This document shows positions 46,257 to 54,836 of a stretch of DNA of 64,000 nt, one piece after another; the first letter of the stretch is position 1, and each line of letters opens with the position of its first letter. The translations under genes and the position numbers were made by a program. The stretch lies in NCBI GenBank assembly GCA_937926105.1, contig CALANS010000138.1, positions 1 through 64,000 of the forward strand, in the 5' to 3' direction. The DNA is from an uncultured Actinomycetes bacterium. GTDB lineage: Bacteria > Actinomycetota > Actinomycetes > Mycobacteriales > Nakamurellaceae. The notes beneath the pieces are model-generated. The model saw only the letters and a list, made by a program, of their open reading frames with translations. It did not search any database and had not been told where the DNA came from.

Positions 46257-47662
46257 TGGCCGTCACCGCATCCCGACGCGGCCCCAGCCGTCGCCGCCCG
46301 TCGAAGCCGCGGACCGCCGAGCAGATCGCCCGGACGGATGCCGGCCCCAGGCCGCTGCCCGACCTGCAGCGCACCCGGTCCGGGCGCGCCCCCAGCGCCG
46401 CGCAGCTGCGAACGGACAGCGGCCTCGCCGTGGTCGCGGTCCGCCGGCCGAGCTCCCCGATGGTGGAGCTGCGGCTGCGGATCCCGTTTGGCGGACGGGG
46501 CCCGGTGCACGCCGCTCGTGCCGAGCTGCTGGCCGAGACCATCCTGCTCGGCACCGCCAGGCGCGGCCGGCAGGACGTCGATGCCGAGCTTGCGGCGGTG
46601 GGCGGGCAGCTCACCGCCCGCGTCGACCCGCAGCGGCTGTTGCTGTCCGGCTCGGCGTTGGCCAGTGGGTTGGACGTGCTGTTGGAGATCCTGGCGGATG
46701 TGCTCGGCTTTGCCGCCTACCGGGCCACCGACGTCGCCCGGGAGCGTGACCGGCTGGTGGAGCATCTGGTCATCTCCAACGCGCAGCCGTCGGTGATCGC
46801 TCGGGAACACCTGCAGTACAAGCGCTTCGGCGACCACCCCGCCGCGTTGGAGATCCCCGACCCGGATCTGGTCGGCTCGGTCGGTGCGGCAGCGATCCGT
46901 GGCCTGCACCGCCGGTCCGTCGTGCCGGACGGCGCCACGCTGGTGCTGGTGGGCGACATCGGCCCGGCCCGCACCGTGGCCACGGTGCAACGGGCACTCG
47001 CCGGCTGGTCCGGAGCCCGCCCGGCCACGGCGCTCACGTCACCGCCGGACGTCCTGGCCGGCCCCGTTACCGCGCACCACCGCGCGGGAGCGGTGCAGTC
47101 GCAGGCCCGGCTGAGCACGCCCGGTGTGCTGCGCTCGGACCCCGGCTATCCCGCGGCGCAGCTGGCCAACATCGTGTTCGGCGGCTACTTCTCCTCCCGG
47201 CTGGTGGAGAACCTGCGGGAGGACAAGGGTTACACCTACCACGCCTACTCGATGCTGGAGTTCTGGCCCGGAGCCTCCGCCGTGACGGTCGGCTACGACA
47301 CCAGCACGGAGGCGACCGCTGCCGCGTTGCTGGAGACCCGGTACGAGCTCGGCCGGATCGCGCTGCTGCCGCCCACCGATGCCGAGGTCGACGCCGCCCG
47401 GAACTACGCCATCGGCTCGCTGGCCGCGTCGCTGGCCAGCCAGGCCGGATATGCCTCGATGCTGTCGGTGCTAGCGGGATCCGGACTGGACGGCGAGTGG
47501 CTGCGCCGGCACCCGGCGAACCTGGCGGCCACCACCACCGAGCAGGTGGCGCAGGCGGCCCAGCGACTCTTCGCGCCGTCGGCGGTGACGGGCATCGTGG
47601 TGGGGGACCTGGACGCCGTGGGCGATTCGCTCGTCCGGGTCGGCGACGTCGAGCTGCCCTGA
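46256..47662 (+). CDS. M16 peptidase, non-catalytic partner subunit
   Basis: A 468-residue M16-family protein without HxxEH: the position reads FGGRGPVHAARAELLAETIL. It keeps the substrate-binding C-terminal region, with NLREDKGYTYHAYS (the conserved R/Y pair of M16B partners). A 55-residue basic N-terminal extension precedes the domain. Pairs of one catalytic and one inactive M16 subunit encoded in tandem are common in bacteria and make a closed chamber that degrades peptides. No signal peptide is evident. Confidence 0.92.
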   Translation: MAVTASRRGPSRRRPSKPRTAEQIARTDAGPRPLPDLQRTRSGRAPSAAQLRTDSGLAVVAVRRPSSPMVELRLRIPFGGRGPVHAARAELLAETILLGTARRGRQDVDAELAAVGGQLTARVDPQRLLLSGSALASGLDVLLEILADVLGFAAYRATDVARERDRLVEHLVISNAQPSVIAREHLQYKRFGDHPAALEIPDPDLVGSVGAAAIRGLHRRSVVPDGATLVLVGDIGPARTVATVQRALAGWSGARPATALTSPPDVLAGPVTAHHRAGAVQSQARLSTPGVLRSDPGYPAAQLANIVFGGYFSSRLVENLREDKGYTYHAYSMLEFWPGASAVTVGYDTSTEATAAALLETRYELGRIALLPPTDAEVDAARNYAIGSLAASLASQAGYASMLSVLAGSGLDGEWLRRHPANLAATTTEQVAQAAQRLFAPSAVTGIVVGDLDAVGDSLVRVGDVELP

Positions 47663-47673
47663 GGGTTGCCGCC

Positions 47674-48786
47674 GTGCCGAGTTTCGATATCGAGGTGCCC
47701 GCCTTGTCCCGCGGGCTGCTGGATCGCAGCGAGGACGTTCGGGAGCCGGAGCGCGTGACCGCGAGTTGGCCGGCCGCGAAGGTGCTGCGGGTGGGGTCGG
47801 CGGGATCGCTGCCGCTGGTCACCGATGGCACGGGCACCCGGTTGGTGCTGGACGATGCGGCCGGCTGGGGGCAGGTGCCGCCTGCCGGCGCGGTGCTGCT
47901 GGGCTGCATCGACGGACGGCACTATTGGGCGATTCCGGCCGACGGTGACGGCGCCTCGATCCTGCCGACCGCGTTACCGCCGGTCTCGGTGCCGCCGGTC
48001 TCGGTGCCGCCGGTCTCGGTGCCGCCGGTCTCGTCACCGTCGCCGTCGCTGTTGGTCGAGTCGGCGTCCCTACCGTCACCCTCGACGCCGTCGACCGCCT
48101 CACCCTCGACGTCGCTATTGGTCGAGTCGACGTCACCTCCGTCGTCGTTATCGCTGTCGGCACCGACGACGACCACCGGCACCATCCGATCCGCCGGACC
48201 GCTGCTGGCCGACGACGAAGCCGCGCTGGCCACCACCGCCGTCGCGCTGCTGGGCTGGCACGCCGGCGCCGCGTTTTGTTCCCGCTGCGGGCAGCCCACG
48301 ACGGCTGACCCGACCGGGCACAGCCGCAGCTGCCCATCCGGGCATCAGGAGTTCCCACGGACCGACCCCGCGGTCATCGTGCTGGTGCACGACGGCGCGG
48401 GCAACGCAGTGCTGGCCCGGCAACCCAGCTGGGCGCCCGGACGCTTCTCGGTGCTCGCCGGGTTCGCCGAGGCGGGGGAGTCACTGGAGGCCACGGTGGT
48501 GCGCGAGATCGGCGAAGAGATCGGAGTGCAGGTCGGCGACGTGGAGTACCTGGGCAGCCAACCCTGGCCGTTCCCACGGTCGCTGATGATTGCCTTCGCC
48601 GCCCGGGCCCCCCGCGGAGCGCTGCTGCGACCCCGGCCCGGTGAGATCGAACAAGCCCGGTGGTTCTCCCGGGACCGGCTGCGGGCACTGCTGGAGGGCC
48701 GGGGCGACGGTGTGGAGCCGGTGACGCTGCCGGACTCGATCTCCATTGCCCGCCGCATGGTGGAGGGATTCGTCCGGGCGGGGTGA
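47674..48786 (+). CDS. nudC: NAD+ diphosphatase / RNA deNADding NUDIX enzyme NudC, with linker insertion
   Basis: A 370-residue NudC. The zinc ribbon is CSRCGQP...CPSGHQ with Cys, Cys and Cys visible; a His is at the fourth position region. The Nudix box is GFAEAGESLEATVVREIGEE, and the NADH-pyrophosphatase motif SQPWPFPRSLMIAF follows, so substrate class is well supported. Between the N-terminal domain and the zinc ribbon (about residues 97-169) is a Pro/Ser/Val-rich low-complexity insertion made of short tandem repeats. Its length is unusual for NudC. GTG 47674 is 12 bp after the M16 partner's stop. Confidence 0.93.
   Translation: MPSFDIEVPALSRGLLDRSEDVREPERVTASWPAAKVLRVGSAGSLPLVTDGTGTRLVLDDAAGWGQVPPAGAVLLGCIDGRHYWAIPADGDGASILPTALPPVSVPPVSVPPVSVPPVSSPSPSLLVESASLPSPSTPSTASPSTSLLVESTSPPSSLSLSAPTTTTGTIRSAGPLLADDEAALATTAVALLGWHAGAAFCSRCGQPTTADPTGHSRSCPSGHQEFPRTDPAVIVLVHDGAGNAVLARQPSWAPGRFSVLAGFAEAGESLEATVVREIGEEIGVQVGDVEYLGSQPWPFPRSLMIAFAARAPRGALLRPRPGEIEQARWFSRDRLRALLEGRGDGVEPVTLPDSISIARRMVEGFVRAG
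47977..48033. repeat. 15-bp tandem repeat in nudC
   Basis: Unit ccgccggtctcggtg repeats at 47977, 47992 and 48007, with a partial fourth copy from 48022, encoding PPVSV. A second, looser duplication follows: ttggtcgagtcg-type segments occur near 48052 and 48119. All are in frame, so the insertion can grow or shrink without breaking nudC. Confidence 0.88.
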
Positions 48787-48840
48787 GCGCAGTGGTTTCG
48801 ATCTGCGTGCCGGTCTTCCAGCTGCGTGCTCCATAGGGCA

Positions 48841-48903
48841 CGCGGATCGGCGTTCGGTACGCGGATCGGGGAGTTGCACGCGGATCGGGGCTCGGTACGC
48901 GGA
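48841..48903. repeat. 19-bp intergenic tandem repeats before uvrD2
   Basis: cgcggatcgg begins at 48841, 48860 and 48879, and a shortened cgcgga at 48898, a strict 19-bp period with variable second halves. It fills part of the 255-bp gap between nudC and uvrD2, which contains no gene I can support. The transcript start of uvrD2 probably lies downstream of it. Confidence 0.75.
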
Positions 48904-49041
48904 GTGAGCGCGCCGGGCCGCGCCGAATCCAGTGCCGATGCCAAGGTCGAGCCTGGGGTCGGATCCGCCGTGTCGGAGCGCCGTGGTTGCATGGCTGAGA
49001 CATGGCGACCAACCTGACCCTGACGACCCGATCGTGACGAC

Positions 49042-51075
49042 ATGACGGCGACCACAGATCTGCTGGCCGGGCTGGACGACGGCCAGCGGGCCGCGGTACT
49101 CGCACCCGCCGGCCCGGTCTGCGTGCTGGCGGGCGCCGGCACCGGCAAGACCCGCACCATCACCCATCGCATCGCGCACCTGATCGCCTCCGGGAGCTAC
49201 CCGGTCGGGGAGGTGCTTGCGGTCACCTTCACCACTCGGGCCGCCGGGGAGATGCGGCTGCGGCTGCGCAGCCTGGGCGTCCCCGGCGTGCAGGCTCGTA
49301 CGTTCCACTCAGCGGCGCTGCGTCAACTGCGCTTCTTCTGGCCGCGCTCGGTGGGCGGCGAGCTGTGGCCGGTGCTGGAACACAAGGTGCGGCTGGTCGC
49401 CGGTGCCGCCCGCAGGGCCGGTGCCGGCACCGATACTCCCACGCTGCGCGACCTGGCCGGCGAGATCGAGTGGGCCAAGGCCACCCTGATCTCTCCCGAC
49501 GAGTACCTGTCCGCCGTCACCGCGGCCCGGCGCGACACCCCGCTCGCGGCCGAGACCATCGCCAAGGTCTACACCGGCTACGAGCGCGCCAAGACCGAGG
49601 CGCGGGCCCTGGACTTCGACGATCTGCTGCTGCATATGTGCGCCGTGCTGGAGAACGACGAGGACGCCGCCCGGACCTTTCGCGCCCAGTACCGGTGCTT
49701 CGTGGTGGACGAGTACCAGGACGTCACCCCGCTGCAGCAGCGACTGCTGGATGCCTGGCTCGGCGGTCGGGACGAGCTCACCGTCGTGGGCGATGCCAAC
49801 CAGACCATCTACTCCTTCGCCGGGGCCTCGCCGCGCTACCTGCTGGGCTTCGACCGCCGCTACCCGCACGCGGCGGTGGTGCGACTGCAGCGCGACTATC
49901 GGTCCACCCCGCAGGTGGTGACGCTGGCGAACCGGGTGATCGCCGGTGCGTCCGGAGCCACCGCGCGGCTGCGCCTCACGCTCACCGCGGCGCTGCCCGA
50001 CGGCCCCGCGGCCAGCTTCGACGAGTACCCGGACGAACCCGCCGAGGCCGCCGCGGTCGCCGGCCGGGCCGCGGCACTGGTCGCCGGCGGCACCCCGGCC
50101 GCCTCGATCGCGGTGCTGTACCGGATCAACGCCCAGTCCGAGGGCTACGAGCGGGCGTTGGCCGACGCCGGCGTGCCGTACGTGGTGCGCGGCGGCGAGC
50201 GGTTTTTCACTCGCGCCGAGGTGCGCGCGGCGGTGTCGGCGCTACGCACCGCCGCGCTGCGCGGGCCGGATTCCGAACCGCTGATCCCGGCGGTGCGCGC
50301 GGCGCTGGAACCGGTCGGTCTCACCGCCACGCCGCCGCCGGCCGGGGCCCTGCGGGACCGCTGGGACGCGCTCGCCGCGCTGGTGTCGGTCGCCGAGGAA
50401 CTCGCCGCGGCCGATCCGGCGGCCGACCTGACCGCCCTGGTGGCCGAGTTGGACCAGCGCGCCGAGGCGCAGCACGCCCCCACGGTGCAGGGCGTCACCC
50501 TGGCCTCGCTGCACGCCGCGAAGGGGCTGGAGTGGGATGCCGTGTTCCTGGTCGGACTCACCGACGGCACGCTGCCCATCCAGCACGCCGACACCCCGGA
50601 GGCCGTGGAGGAGGAGCGCCGGCTGCTGTACGTCGGCATCACCCGGGCGCGCACCCGACTGGCGATGTCCTGGTCGCTGTCACGGCATGAGGGTGGTCGG
50701 CGGTCCCGCCGGCGCAGCCGGTTCCTCACCGGCCTCGCGCCAGAGACCACCCGGACCAGTGGTCGACGCGCCGGGCGATGCCGGGTGTGCGGCGGTCTAC
50801 TGAACACCCCGGTGGAAATCAAGACCGCCCGCTGCTCGAACTGCCCGTCCACCGCGGATCCGGAACTGGTGGCCGCGCTGCGGGCGTGGCGCAAGGAGCG
50901 CTCCGCGCAAGCCTCGGTGCCGGCCTTCGTGGTGTTCTCCGACGCCACGCTGCTGGCGATCGCCGAACGGCGACCCACCGACGACGGCGCACTGCTGGCC
51001 ATCCCAGGCATCGGCCGGAGCAAGCTGGACAGTTATGGGCGTGAGGTGATCGCCATCGTCACCGGTATTCGGTGA
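49042..51075 (+). CDS. uvrD2: SF1 DNA helicase UvrD2
   Basis: A 677-residue UvrD/Rep-like helicase. Motifs are [12 protein letters not shown] (Walker A), [14 protein letters not shown] (Walker B), [14 protein letters not shown] (motif III), [19 protein letters not shown] (motif V) and [11 protein letters not shown] (motif VI). A tetracysteine motif, CRVCGGLLN and CSNCPST, and a C-terminal HRDC domain ([16 protein letters not shown]) define the mycobacterial UvrD2 type. It should be a 3'-5' helicase in DNA repair. It sits between nudC and whiB7 as in M. tuberculosis. Confidence 0.95.
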   Translation: MTATTDLLAGLDDGQRAAVLAPAGPVCVLAGAGTGKTRTITHRIAHLIASGSYPVGEVLAVTFTTRAAGEMRLRLRSLGVPGVQARTFHSAALRQLRFFWPRSVGGELWPVLEHKVRLVAGAARRAGAGTDTPTLRDLAGEIEWAKATLISPDEYLSAVTAARRDTPLAAETIAKVYTGYERAKTEARALDFDDLLLHMCAVLENDEDAARTFRAQYRCFVVDEYQDVTPLQQRLLDAWLGGRDELTVVGDANQTIYSFAGASPRYLLGFDRRYPHAAVVRLQRDYRSTPQVVTLANRVIAGASGATARLRLTLTAALPDGPAASFDEYPDEPAEAAAVAGRAAALVAGGTPAASIAVLYRINAQSEGYERALADAGVPYVVRGGERFFTRAEVRAAVSALRTAALRGPDSEPLIPAVRAALEPVGLTATPPPAGALRDRWDALAALVSVAEELAAADPAADLTALVAELDQRAEAQHAPTVQGVTLASLHAAKGLEWDAVFLVGLTDGTLPIQHADTPEAVEEERRLLYVGITRARTRLAMSWSLSRHEGGRRSRRRSRFLTGLAPETTRTSGRRAGRCRVCGGLLNTPVEIKTARCSNCPSTADPELVAALRAWRKERSAQASVPAFVVFSDATLLAIAERRPTDDGALLAIPGIGRSKLDSYGREVIAIVTGIR

Positions 51076-51171
51076 CGAAGCGCAGCCACGTCGTGGCACT
51101 TGTCGTCGTGGCACTTGTCGTCGCAGCCCGCCAATGATGGCAAAACTTTCGCAAAATCTGGCGGCGCACCG

Positions 51172-51210
51172 AAAAAGAAGTTGCGAGGAGCCCTGGGCGG
51201 CACCTACTCT
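51172..51210 (+). promoter_or_regulatory. WhiB7-type autoregulated promoter
   Basis: AAAAAG at 51172-51177 lies 3 bp before TTGCGA (51181-51186), and TACTCT (51205-51210) follows with an 18-bp spacer. An AT-rich tract a few bases upstream of a TTGC -35 is the known WhiB7/SigA target, because the WhiB7 AT-hook contacts the A-tract. The start site would fall around 51217-51220, giving a leader of about 410 nt before whiB7. Confidence 0.75.
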
Positions 51211-51225
51211 GGACCGGTCGTGATC

Positions 51226-51342
51226 ATGCAGATGTTCACGCTGCAATGCCAGAATGCCAGTCAAGCTCATTGCCTGCTGACCCCCGACAGGGGAAGGCCG
51301 AGAAGCTCGGGAGGTGCCGATGTTCGTGATGATGACCATTGA
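51226..51342 (+). CDS. Upstream ORF 1 in whiB7 leader
   Basis: A 38-residue ORF starting MQMFTLQCQNASQ. An in-frame GTG at 51220 would sit almost exactly at the predicted transcription start and could be read leaderless. Its stop (51340-51342) lies 23 nt past the ribosome-start region of uORF2, so ribosomes finishing uORF1 pass over the uORF2 initiation site in another frame. No conserved sequence is recognised. Confidence 0.45.
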   Translation: MQMFTLQCQNASQAHCLLTPDRGRPRSSGGADVRDDDH

Positions 51343-51478
51343 TCGCGGTGGCTACGGCACCGGTGTGTCCTTCGGACAGGGCACCAACGAGCCGGCCACC
51401 CCGAAGGCGCGTGTGCGCCGGGGCAGCGTCGCCGGTGCCGGCGATCTGCCGGCCCGTCGGGCGGGAGCAGAAGACTGA
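51320..51478 (+). CDS. Upstream ORF 2 / leader peptide of whiB7
   Basis: A 52-residue ORF beginning MFVMMTIDRGGYGTGVSFGQ with a strong ribosome binding site, GGGAGG at 51309-51314. It ends 25 nt before the terminator hairpin at 51504. The site is partly inside a small hairpin, ccgag-aag-ctcgg (51298-51310). Position and spacing fit a leader peptide whose stalled translation changes folding of the terminator. The amino-acid sequence itself is not known to matter. Confidence 0.7.
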   Translation: MFVMMTIDRGGYGTGVSFGQGTNEPATPKARVRRGSVAGAGDLPARRAGAED

Positions 51479-51503
51479 ACTAACACCTCAGCGCTTCGCC
51501 TCC

Positions 51504-51548
51504 CGGCCGCGGACTCCCACCATAGGGGCCGCGGCCGTTGTGTTTCTT
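51504..51548 (+). terminator. Intrinsic terminator (attenuator) in whiB7 leader
   Basis: cggccgcgg at 51504-51512 pairs perfectly with ccgcggccg at 51529-51537. An inner ccc/ggg stem extends it, and the T-rich tract ttgtgtttctt follows at 51538-51548. It lies 81 bp before the whiB7 start, after uORF2. This is a textbook Rho-independent terminator and should end most transcripts unless leader translation is perturbed. Confidence 0.85.
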
Positions 51549-51628
51549 CCGCCCGGCCAGTGCCCGAAATTTCTTCGGGGCCAACCGGTCTCGAAGACCA
51601 CACCCATCACATCAGGAGGTGAGCGCTC

Positions 51629-51904
51629 GTGATCGAGCAGTTGCTGGCGCCGACCAGCGACCCGGTCTTCGCCGACGACCTGCCCTGCCACGCGGTCGAC
51701 CCGGACCTGTTCTTCGCGGAGCGTCCGGACGACCTGGAGCAGGCCAAGCTGCTCTGCGCCGACTGCCCGGCCAGGGCAGCGTGTCTAGCCGGCGCACTGG
51801 ATCGGGCCGAGCCGTGGGGCGTGTGGGGCGGTCAGATCTTCGACCACGGAGTGGTGATCGCCCGCAAGCGTCCCCGGGGTAGGCCCCGGAAGGTCGCCGC
51901 GTGA
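51629..51904 (+). CDS. whiB7: WhiB7 redox-responsive transcriptional activator
   Basis: A 91-residue WhiB protein. The four iron-sulfur cysteines are in DLPCHAVDP and LLCADCPARAACL, and the WhiB signature GVWGGQIF follows. The C-terminal AT-hook, RKRPRGRPRKV, is specific to WhiB7. GTG 51629 has AGGAGG at 51614-51619. WhiB7 binds SigA and activates intrinsic antibiotic-resistance genes after ribosome stress. The upstream leader fits autoregulation plus attenuation. It is the ortholog of Rv3197A by order and sequence. Confidence 0.95.
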   Translation: MIEQLLAPTSDPVFADDLPCHAVDPDLFFAERPDDLEQAKLLCADCPARAACLAGALDRAEPWGVWGGQIFDHGVVIARKRPRGRPRKVAA

Positions 51905-52002
51905 ACCGGCATCTCGGCACGGCCGTCGTCCTCGCGCGGACGTGCCCCGTCATCGACCCCGTGCATCCGATCCCGGATGCCGCCATCGTCAGGAGAATCG
52001 AC

Positions 52003-52125
52003 ATGTCTTTGCTCACCGAAGAACTCGCGCGTGATCGAATGCGCGAGGTGCAGCGTGACCTGGAGCGTGCCCGCCAGGTCCGGTTGCTGCGCGCTCGTCG
52101 GCGTGCCGCTCGCGCCGCGCGGTGA
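52003..52125 (+). CDS. Small basic helical protein (40 aa)
   Basis: A 40-residue protein, MSLLTEELARDRMREVQRDL followed by an Arg-rich C-terminus. ATG 52003 has AGGAGA at 51991-51996 with good spacing. Very short helical proteins starting MS-L-EEL are frequent in actinobacteria and have no known function. A perfect 16-bp hairpin follows its stop, which supports a transcript ending here. Confidence 0.6.
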   Translation: MSLLTEELARDRMREVQRDLERARQVRLLRARRRAARAAR

Positions 52126-52153
52126 CCCCGCCGGAGCGCCGCATCGCCACCAA

Positions 52154-52193
52154 CCTCGACCCCGCGACCGAACGACCGGTCGCGGGGTCGAGG
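52154..52193 (+). terminator. Strong hairpin after whiB7 / small-protein transcript
   Basis: cctcgaccccgcgacc at 52154-52169 pairs perfectly with its reverse complement at 52178-52193 across an 8-nt loop. No U-tract follows, as is common for actinobacterial terminators. It lies 28 bp after the stop of the 40-residue gene. Confidence 0.7.
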
Positions 52194-52254
52194 TGCACCC
52201 TGCCGCGTGCACCCTCCCGGTCCGCAGCGGCGGTGGCCGGGGCATAGTGGTGGG

Positions 52255-52431
52255 GTGAGCCCCGAGACCGGAACGGTCGCCTGCTCGACCTGCGGCGCCA
52301 CGACCTCGTCACCGCCGATTGACTGGATGCGGGAGATCGATCCCCGCCGCGGCACCGTCTGGGTGTGCCCGTCGTGCGCGCGGCGCCATCTGCGCTCCAT
52401 CGAGGCCCGACTCGATCAGCAGTGGTGGTAG
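52255..52431 (+). CDS. Small zinc-ribbon protein (58 aa)
   Basis: A 58-residue protein with two CxxC pairs, CSTCGA and WVCPSCARRH, so a zinc ribbon. The end, LRSIEARLDQQWW, is a pattern I know from conserved small actinobacterial proteins of unknown function. GTG 52255 is the chosen start. It converges with the ABC1 kinase gene, 4 bp between stops. Confidence 0.78.
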   Translation: MSPETGTVACSTCGATTSSPPIDWMREIDPRRGTVWVCPSCARRHLRSIEARLDQQWW

Positions 52432-52435
52432 CCGG

Positions 52436-53755
52436 TCAGCCGATCGGCTGGGCGAAGCCCGGTTGCCAGCGTTCCACGATGTCCCGGAACGGCGCGGTTG
52501 CGTCCAGTTGGCACAGCACCCCGAGCGAGCCGAACGTGACCCGGTGGATCATCAGATAGGACGGCGGCAGGTTCAGGTGCCTGGCCAGCTTCGACTCGGC
52601 GGTCGACAGGTCTGCCATCTTCGCTGCCTGCCCCTGCATCCACTGCCGGGTGAAGTGGAAGGTGCGGTGCCGCAACGGTTCCGCGAATGGAGCCACGTAG
52701 TCGATCAGTGCCTCTGGATCCGGTTCGAAGCGGTCGGTGACGAATCCTTCGGCGCGCAGCTCGTCCAGCACGGCGCGCGCGTCGCCGGCCAACGCGAGCC
52801 GCGACACTCGGCCAATGATGGGCGGTGACCCGTTCGGAAGTCGCGCCACCGATCCGAAGTCGACGACGGCCAGCCGCCCGTCGTCGGTCAGCTTGTAGTT
52901 ACCCGGATGCGGGTCGGCGTGCAGCAGACCCACCCGTTGCGGCGCCGAGAAGTGCAGCTCGGTCAGCAGTTCGCCGGCACGGTCCCGCTGCGCGGTACTG
53001 CCGTGGTCGATCAACGCCGCCAGCCCGGTGCCGTCCATCCATTCGGACACCACCACCTTGGGCGCGCTGGCCACCACCCGGGGAATCAGGATGTTCTCGT
53101 CGGAGGCGAACTCGCGGGCGAAGGCCCGCTGGTTATCCGCCTCCAGGGTGTAGTCCAACTCCTCAAGCACTCGCTCGCGTAACTCGGCGACCAGCGGCCG
53201 GATCTCCACCCCCGGTATCAGCAGACCCAGCAGCGGGGCCATCCGGGCGAGCTGGTCCAAGTCCGCGCGCAGCGCGGCGCCGGCCGCGGGGTACTGCACC
53301 TTGACGGCGACGGCCCGGCCGTCCCGCCAGATGCCCCGGTGGACCTGGCCGATGCTCGCGGCGGCAGCGGCGTCGTCGTCGAATGAGTCGAAGTGATCAC
53401 GCCAGGTCGAGCCGAGTTGCTCGGCCAGCACTCGGTGCACGGTCGCGGTCGGCATCGGCGGCGCCGCGTTCTGCAGCTTGGTCAGGGCCTCCCGGTAGGG
53501 GGCGGCGAACTCCTCCGGAATGGCCGCCTCGTAGACCGACAGGGCCTGACCGAACTTCATGGCGCCGCCCTTGAGGGTGCCCAGCACCTCGAACAGCTGC
53601 TCCGCGGTGCGGCGCTGTAGGTCGGCGGATACCTCGGCTCGGTCTCGGCCGATTAGCCGCTGCCCCCAGCCCAGCGTGAACCGGCCGGCCGCGGACAGCG
53701 GGAGGCCAGCCAGTCGAGCGGTGCGCGTGAGGGCGCCTTCCGGGATGTCGGGCAC
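52436..53755 (-). CDS. ABC1/AarF-family atypical kinase
   Basis: A 439-residue ABC1 (UbiB/AarF) kinase-like protein. Landmarks are GGAMKFGQALSVYE (the KxGQ motif), AAASIGQVHRGIWRDG, VAVKVQYPAAG, LLHADPHPGNY (catalytic loop) and VVDFGSVARL (DFG). The family acts in lipid and quinone metabolism through an unusual ATPase activity. GTG 53755 is set from the conserved start. It corresponds to Rv3197, next to whiB7 in mycobacteria too. Confidence 0.92.
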   Translation of the reverse strand: MPDIPEGALTRTARLAGLPLSAAGRFTLGWGQRLIGRDRAEVSADLQRRTAEQLFEVLGTLKGGAMKFGQALSVYEAAIPEEFAAPYREALTKLQNAAPPMPTATVHRVLAEQLGSTWRDHFDSFDDDAAAAASIGQVHRGIWRDGRAVAVKVQYPAAGAALRADLDQLARMAPLLGLLIPGVEIRPLVAELRERVLEELDYTLEADNQRAFAREFASDENILIPRVVASAPKVVVSEWMDGTGLAALIDHGSTAQRDRAGELLTELHFSAPQRVGLLHADPHPGNYKLTDDGRLAVVDFGSVARLPNGSPPIIGRVSRLALAGDARAVLDELRAEGFVTDRFEPDPEALIDYVAPFAEPLRHRTFHFTRQWMQGQAAKMADLSTAESKLARHLNLPPSYLMIHRVTFGSLGVLCQLDATAPFRDIVERWQPGFAQPIG

Positions 53756-53822
53756 GGCTCCAGTGTGGCAAACCGCCCGCACCCGCGCCGCGGATTTGAC
53801 AACACAGACAGCCAGGCCGGGA

Positions 53823-54836
53823 TCACCAGTGCCCGGACAGCAACCGGCAGCCGCAGTCTGGATGCGGGCGCCAGCGGCGTCGCTGCGGCACGGTGGCACC
53901 GACGGGTCGCTCCAGGGTCGCACCCACCGATTCGGGTTGCTGCAGCCCGTCGATCAGCGCCAGCACCTGTTCCGCAGCCATCTCGGCGGCGACCTGCGCG
54001 GCCAGCGGTGCCGGCTCGGCCGGGTGTGCGTGCAGCGCCCGGGCCACTGCGGGCCAGCCCGGGTCTGCCTGGACCCGGTGGCGTTCCAGGCAGTTCAGGC
54101 AGGCAGATCGCCCCGGCAGCACCAGCGGCCCGACGATGGTCCGCGCCTGGGTGACCCGAACGGCAAGATGCGGGACCAGCGCCGTGACCAAGGCGGCGGC
54201 ACGACCCAGGTCGGGCAACCCTGGGCCGGCCAGTACCACCGCGGTCGGTGCCACCTGGGGCGCCGGCCGGTGTACCCGCACCGTCGGGGCGGCCTGCCAG
54301 GTGACCCGCTGGCGGTCCCGCCGGCTCCGATCGCCTGCGCCGGCGGGCGCGGACGCCGGTTCGTGGAGGTGGACGTGTCCGACGCCGGACGCCGCCAGCA
54401 GCGCCGCGGTCGCCTCGGCCACCGGGCCGTCGCCGTCCACCACCACCAGCGCATCGGAGCGCGCCGCCAGCAGCCGGTCGGCGACGAGGACGCCGTGCCG
54501 GTGGATGAGCGAGAGGCGTTCGCCGGCCAGGTGCGGTGGCCGGGGCCGGTCCGGTGGTGCCGGCACCAGGATCCCGGCCGCCAGCATGCTGCCCAGCAGT
54601 GTGCGCCAGATCAGCGGGTCCCCGTCCACCCGGGCGACCGCCTCGGCGGCGGTGACGGCGCCGTTGAGGCTGGTCAGCACCGCGGTGGCGTGGATCGGGG
54701 CGTTCACCAGCAGCATCCGCCGGGGCCGCTCGGTGCCGATCTGCAGAGTTGTCTCGTCCCGCTGCACGACCCGCAGGTCGCCGGGCAGCGCATAGCGACC
54801 GTCGAAGTCGAATCCCGCCGGCAGCGCGGTCGCCAT
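53823..54836 (-). CDS. E1-like / TOMM cyclodehydratase-type protein (Rv3196-like)
   Basis: A 337-residue protein resembling the N-terminal, leader-binding half of azole-type (TOMM) cyclodehydratases and E1-like ThiF relatives. It has a Rossmann-like centre, ALVVVDGDGPVAEATAALLA, with CLNCLERHRVQADPGWP and a C-terminal HPDCGC that together could bind zinc. No precursor peptide, dehydrogenase or YcaO gene is nearby. In mycobacteria the same slot holds Rv3196, so this is a conserved actinobacterial gene and not a bacteriocin cluster. The function is unknown. Confidence 0.75.
   Translation of the reverse strand: MATALPAGFDFDGRYALPGDLRVVQRDETTLQIGTERPRRMLLVNAPIHATAVLTSLNGAVTAAEAVARVDGDPLIWRTLLGSMLAAGILVPAPPDRPRPPHLAGERLSLIHRHGVLVADRLLAARSDALVVVDGDGPVAEATAALLAASGVGHVHLHEPASAPAGAGDRSRRDRQRVTWQAAPTVRVHRPAPQVAPTAVVLAGPGLPDLGRAAALVTALVPHLAVRVTQARTIVGPLVLPGRSACLNCLERHRVQADPGWPAVARALHAHPAEPAPLAAQVAAEMAAEQVLALIDGLQQPESVGATLERPVGATVPQRRRWRPHPDCGCRLLSGHW

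Noticed and set aside
47922..48299. Antisense frame over nudC with ETGGT repeats
   Set aside because: The repeats are just the reverse reading of the PPVSV-coding tandem repeat; no ribosome binding site or domain supports it.
48787..49041. A CRISPR-like array from the 19-bp periodic repeats
   Set aside because: Units are contiguous with no spacers and the second halves vary; there are no cas genes.
53823..54836. A bacteriocin (TOMM) biosynthetic cluster
   Set aside because: Only the E1-like gene is present. No YcaO, dehydrogenase, exporter or precursor peptide is adjacent, and the gene order matches the conserved Rv3197-Rv3195 region.
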